From assembly GCA_964386435.1 (NCBI GenBank), contig CAYLSV010000129.1, positions 1 to 8,847 of the forward strand: DNA of 8,847 nucleotides. The letters run 5' to 3'. A model generated the notes under the pieces. The model searched no databases and was not told the DNA's origin. It worked only from the letters and a program-made list of their open reading frames with translations. Positions 7,320 through 8,847 of this stretch are shown piece after piece. Both the position numbers and the translations under genes were made by a program. This DNA comes from CAYLSV01 sp964386435 (GTDB lineage: Bacteria > Planctomycetota > Phycisphaerae > Tepidisphaerales > Tepidisphaeraceae). Every line of letters starts with the position of its first letter. Position 1 is the first letter of the stretch.

Positions 7320-8847
7320 GCCTTGGCGACTGGCCGCGCAAGCTCGCCGCGTTCGACGACGACGCGCTGGCGGCGCTGGCGAACAAGGGCCTGGTCCGCC
7401 GCGCCGGCAAGGATGTGGCGAAGACGCCGCCGACGGTTGTTGGCGATGACGGCGACGCGCTGCGGCTCGACGTAGCCGGCACCGTCGTGGAGCTTCGCCT
7501 GCCGCCGGCGGCGTCGACGTGTGCGTGCGATGCGGGCGTCTGCCGGCACATCCTGGCCGCCCTGATCTTCGTCCGCGACTCGGCCGCCGAGGAGGCCGAA
7601 GCCGTTGATGTTGCCGAAGAACTGCGGAACATTGACGAAGCCGCCGTCGCCGCGTGGGCCGGCAAGCCGACGCTTAAGAAGGCCGGCGTCGTCCTGTCGC
7701 GCGGGGCGGAGTTCGCCGAGGAGCCGGGCGTGATCCGCGTCACGCTGCCCGCCGCCGGCGTCAACGTCCGCTTCCTCGGCGGCGGGCCCGACGCACTCTT
7801 GTGCGACTGCCACGCCCCCGGCCCTTGCCCGCACAAGGCGGCCGCGCTGCTCGCCTACCTCGCCCGCCGCGACGACCGTCCGCTCGACACCCAGCCCATC
7901 GCGCTGCAGGAACACGCCGGCGCCGCCCGCACCCGCGAGGAGGTCCGCGCCGCCACCATCACGCTGCTGGAGGAGGCCGTCACGCTCGGCCTTGCCCGCC
8001 TCTCGCCGGCCACGCACCACCGGTTGCAAACCCTCGCCACCAGCGCCCACGGCGTCGATCTGCCCCGCCTCGAACGCTCGCTCGCCGCCCTGGCCGACTC
8101 GGCCAAGTTGATTCTCGCCCGCCACGCCGCCGGCGACTCGGCGGCGTTCTTGCGCGCCGCCGCCCGATGTCGTGCGCTCTGCCTCGCCCTCGCCACGCCG
8201 ACGGCCGCGCTCGTCGGCGAGCACCGCAACGCCTACCTGCCCGTCGCCGGCAGCATTGATCTCGTCGGCCTCGGTGCCACCCGCTGGCAAACCGCCAGCG
8301 GCTACCACGGACTGACCGTCTACTTCTGGGAACCGGCCGCCAAGACGTGGGCGAGTTGGACCGACGCCCGCCCGCTCGACGCCGCCGGCTTCGACCCCGC
8401 CAGCCGGTTCGAAAGCGACCCGCCGTGGACCGGCGCCCGCCACCCGCGCGACGCGGCCGCCCGACGTTGGCGCGTCAGCCACCTTCGCCGCAGCACGGCC
8501 GGCCGCCTCGCCACCGGCGACAACGCCCGCGGTTTGTCCAACGGCGACACCGAACCGCTCGCCCTCGCCGAAGCCGACTTCGCCCAAATCGCCCGGCGTG
8601 CCGCCGACCTCGCCGCCCCGGCCCTCACCGCCGGCCGCCGTGAACTCGACGACCTCGTTTTGCTGAAAGTCGCCCAGTGGTCGCTGCCGACGTACGACCC
8701 GGTGAAGCAGCTCGCCCGCCGCGCCGTCGCCGACGAGGCGGGCGGTTGGATCACCCTCGAGCTGAACCACGGCCCAGCCGCCGGCGGGTCACTGGACTGG
8801 CTGCAGGCCGATGATCTCGCCGCCACCGCCGTCCTCGCCCGCCTGCG
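7316..8847 (+). CDS. yehQ: SWIM zinc-finger protein, YehQ-like, 3' end outside window
   Basis: The frame is open from ATG 7316 to the window end (510 full codons); I translated it codon by codon. The start overlaps the VWA stop by 4 nt (ATGA), typical of coupled translation. Two SWIM-type Cys/His motifs are present: CACDAGVCRH at 69-78 (Cys69, Cys71, Cys76, His78) and CDCHAPGPCPH at 163-173 (Cys163, Cys165, Cys171, His173). SWIM fingers bind zinc and mediate DNA or protein contacts. About 90 residues separate the two, suggesting a duplicated module. Downstream is a long helical region, then Trp-rich segments (residues about 330-420) with no domain I recognise. E. coli YehQ, also a SWIM protein, closes the yehLMPQ set, in the same order as here. 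No signal peptide or membrane segment is seen. The molecular target is unknown. Confidence 0.88.
   Translation, partial: MSLGDWPRKLAAFDDDALAALANKGLVRRAGKDVAKTPPTVVGDDGDALRLDVAGTVVELRLPPAASTCACDAGVCRHILAALIFVRDSAAEEAEAVDVAEELRNIDEAAVAAWAGKPTLKKAGVVLSRGAEFAEEPGVIRVTLPAAGVNVRFLGGGPDALLCDCHAPGPCPHKAAALLAYLARRDDRPLDTQPIALQEHAGAARTREEVRAATITLLEEAVTLGLARLSPATHHRLQTLATSAHGVDLPRLERSLAALADSAKLILARHAAGDSAAFLRAAARCRALCLALATPTAALVGEHRNAYLPVAGSIDLVGLGATRWQTASGYHGLTVYFWEPAAKTWASWTDARPLDAAGFDPASRFESDPPWTGARHPRDAAARRWRVSHLRRSTAGRLATGDNARGLSNGDTEPLALAEADFAQIARRAADLAAPALTAGRRELDDLVLLKVAQWSLPTYDPVKQLARRAVADEAGGWITLELNHGPAAGGSLDWLQADDLAATAVLARL

Noticed and set aside
7109..8770. 553-residue minus-strand open frame opposite the VWA and SWIM genes
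   Set aside because: Low-complexity Gly/Arg/Ala composition and no motif; the plus strand has the MIDAS end of the VWA domain and two SWIM motifs.
1..8847. tRNA, rRNA, CRISPR array, insertion sequence or terminator
   Set aside because: I read both strands and saw no cloverleaf, spaced direct repeats, transposase motif, terminal inverted repeats, or GC hairpin followed by a T-run.

Overview
The window is high-GC bacterial DNA, almost entirely coding. I think a planctomycete or similar high-GC soil or aquatic bacterium is the best guess: Shine-Dalgarno sites are mostly missing, and the genes are Ala/Arg/Gly-rich with almost exclusively G or C in third codon positions. No marker gene fixes the lineage, so the assignment is weak.

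Layout. Positions 1-1838 (minus strand) hold the first 612 codons of a HEAT-repeat/DUF4132-type protein resembling E. coli YehI (once called MolR). Its 3' end lies outside the window. A 92-bp divergent intergenic region (1839-1930) follows. A tightly packed plus-strand operon then runs to the window end: a YehL-subfamily MoxR AAA+ ATPase (1931-3064), a ribbon-helix-helix antitoxin (3069-3425), a VapC-type PIN toxin (3430-3840), a DUF5682 protein like YehM (3842-6196), a von Willebrand A protein like YehP (6189-7319), and a double SWIM zinc-finger protein like YehQ (7316 to beyond 8847). Gaps inside the operon are 4, 4 and 1 nt, then overlaps of 8 and 4 nt, so it is probably one transcript with translational coupling.

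How the parts may fit together. E. coli carries yehI, yehL, yehM, yehP and yehQ as one neighbourhood, and this window holds counterparts of all five, with yehI divergent here. MoxR ATPases usually work with VWA-domain partners: the ATPase remodels or loads a target and the VWA protein acts as a metal-dependent adaptor. The DUF5682 and SWIM proteins are likely effector and nucleic-acid- or protein-binding components. No biochemical role is established for this set. The most unusual point is an apparently intact VapBC toxin-antitoxin pair spliced between the ATPase and its DUF5682 partner in the same operon.

No RNA genes, CRISPR arrays, insertion sequences or terminators were recognised. There is no gene-free stretch longer than 300 bases.
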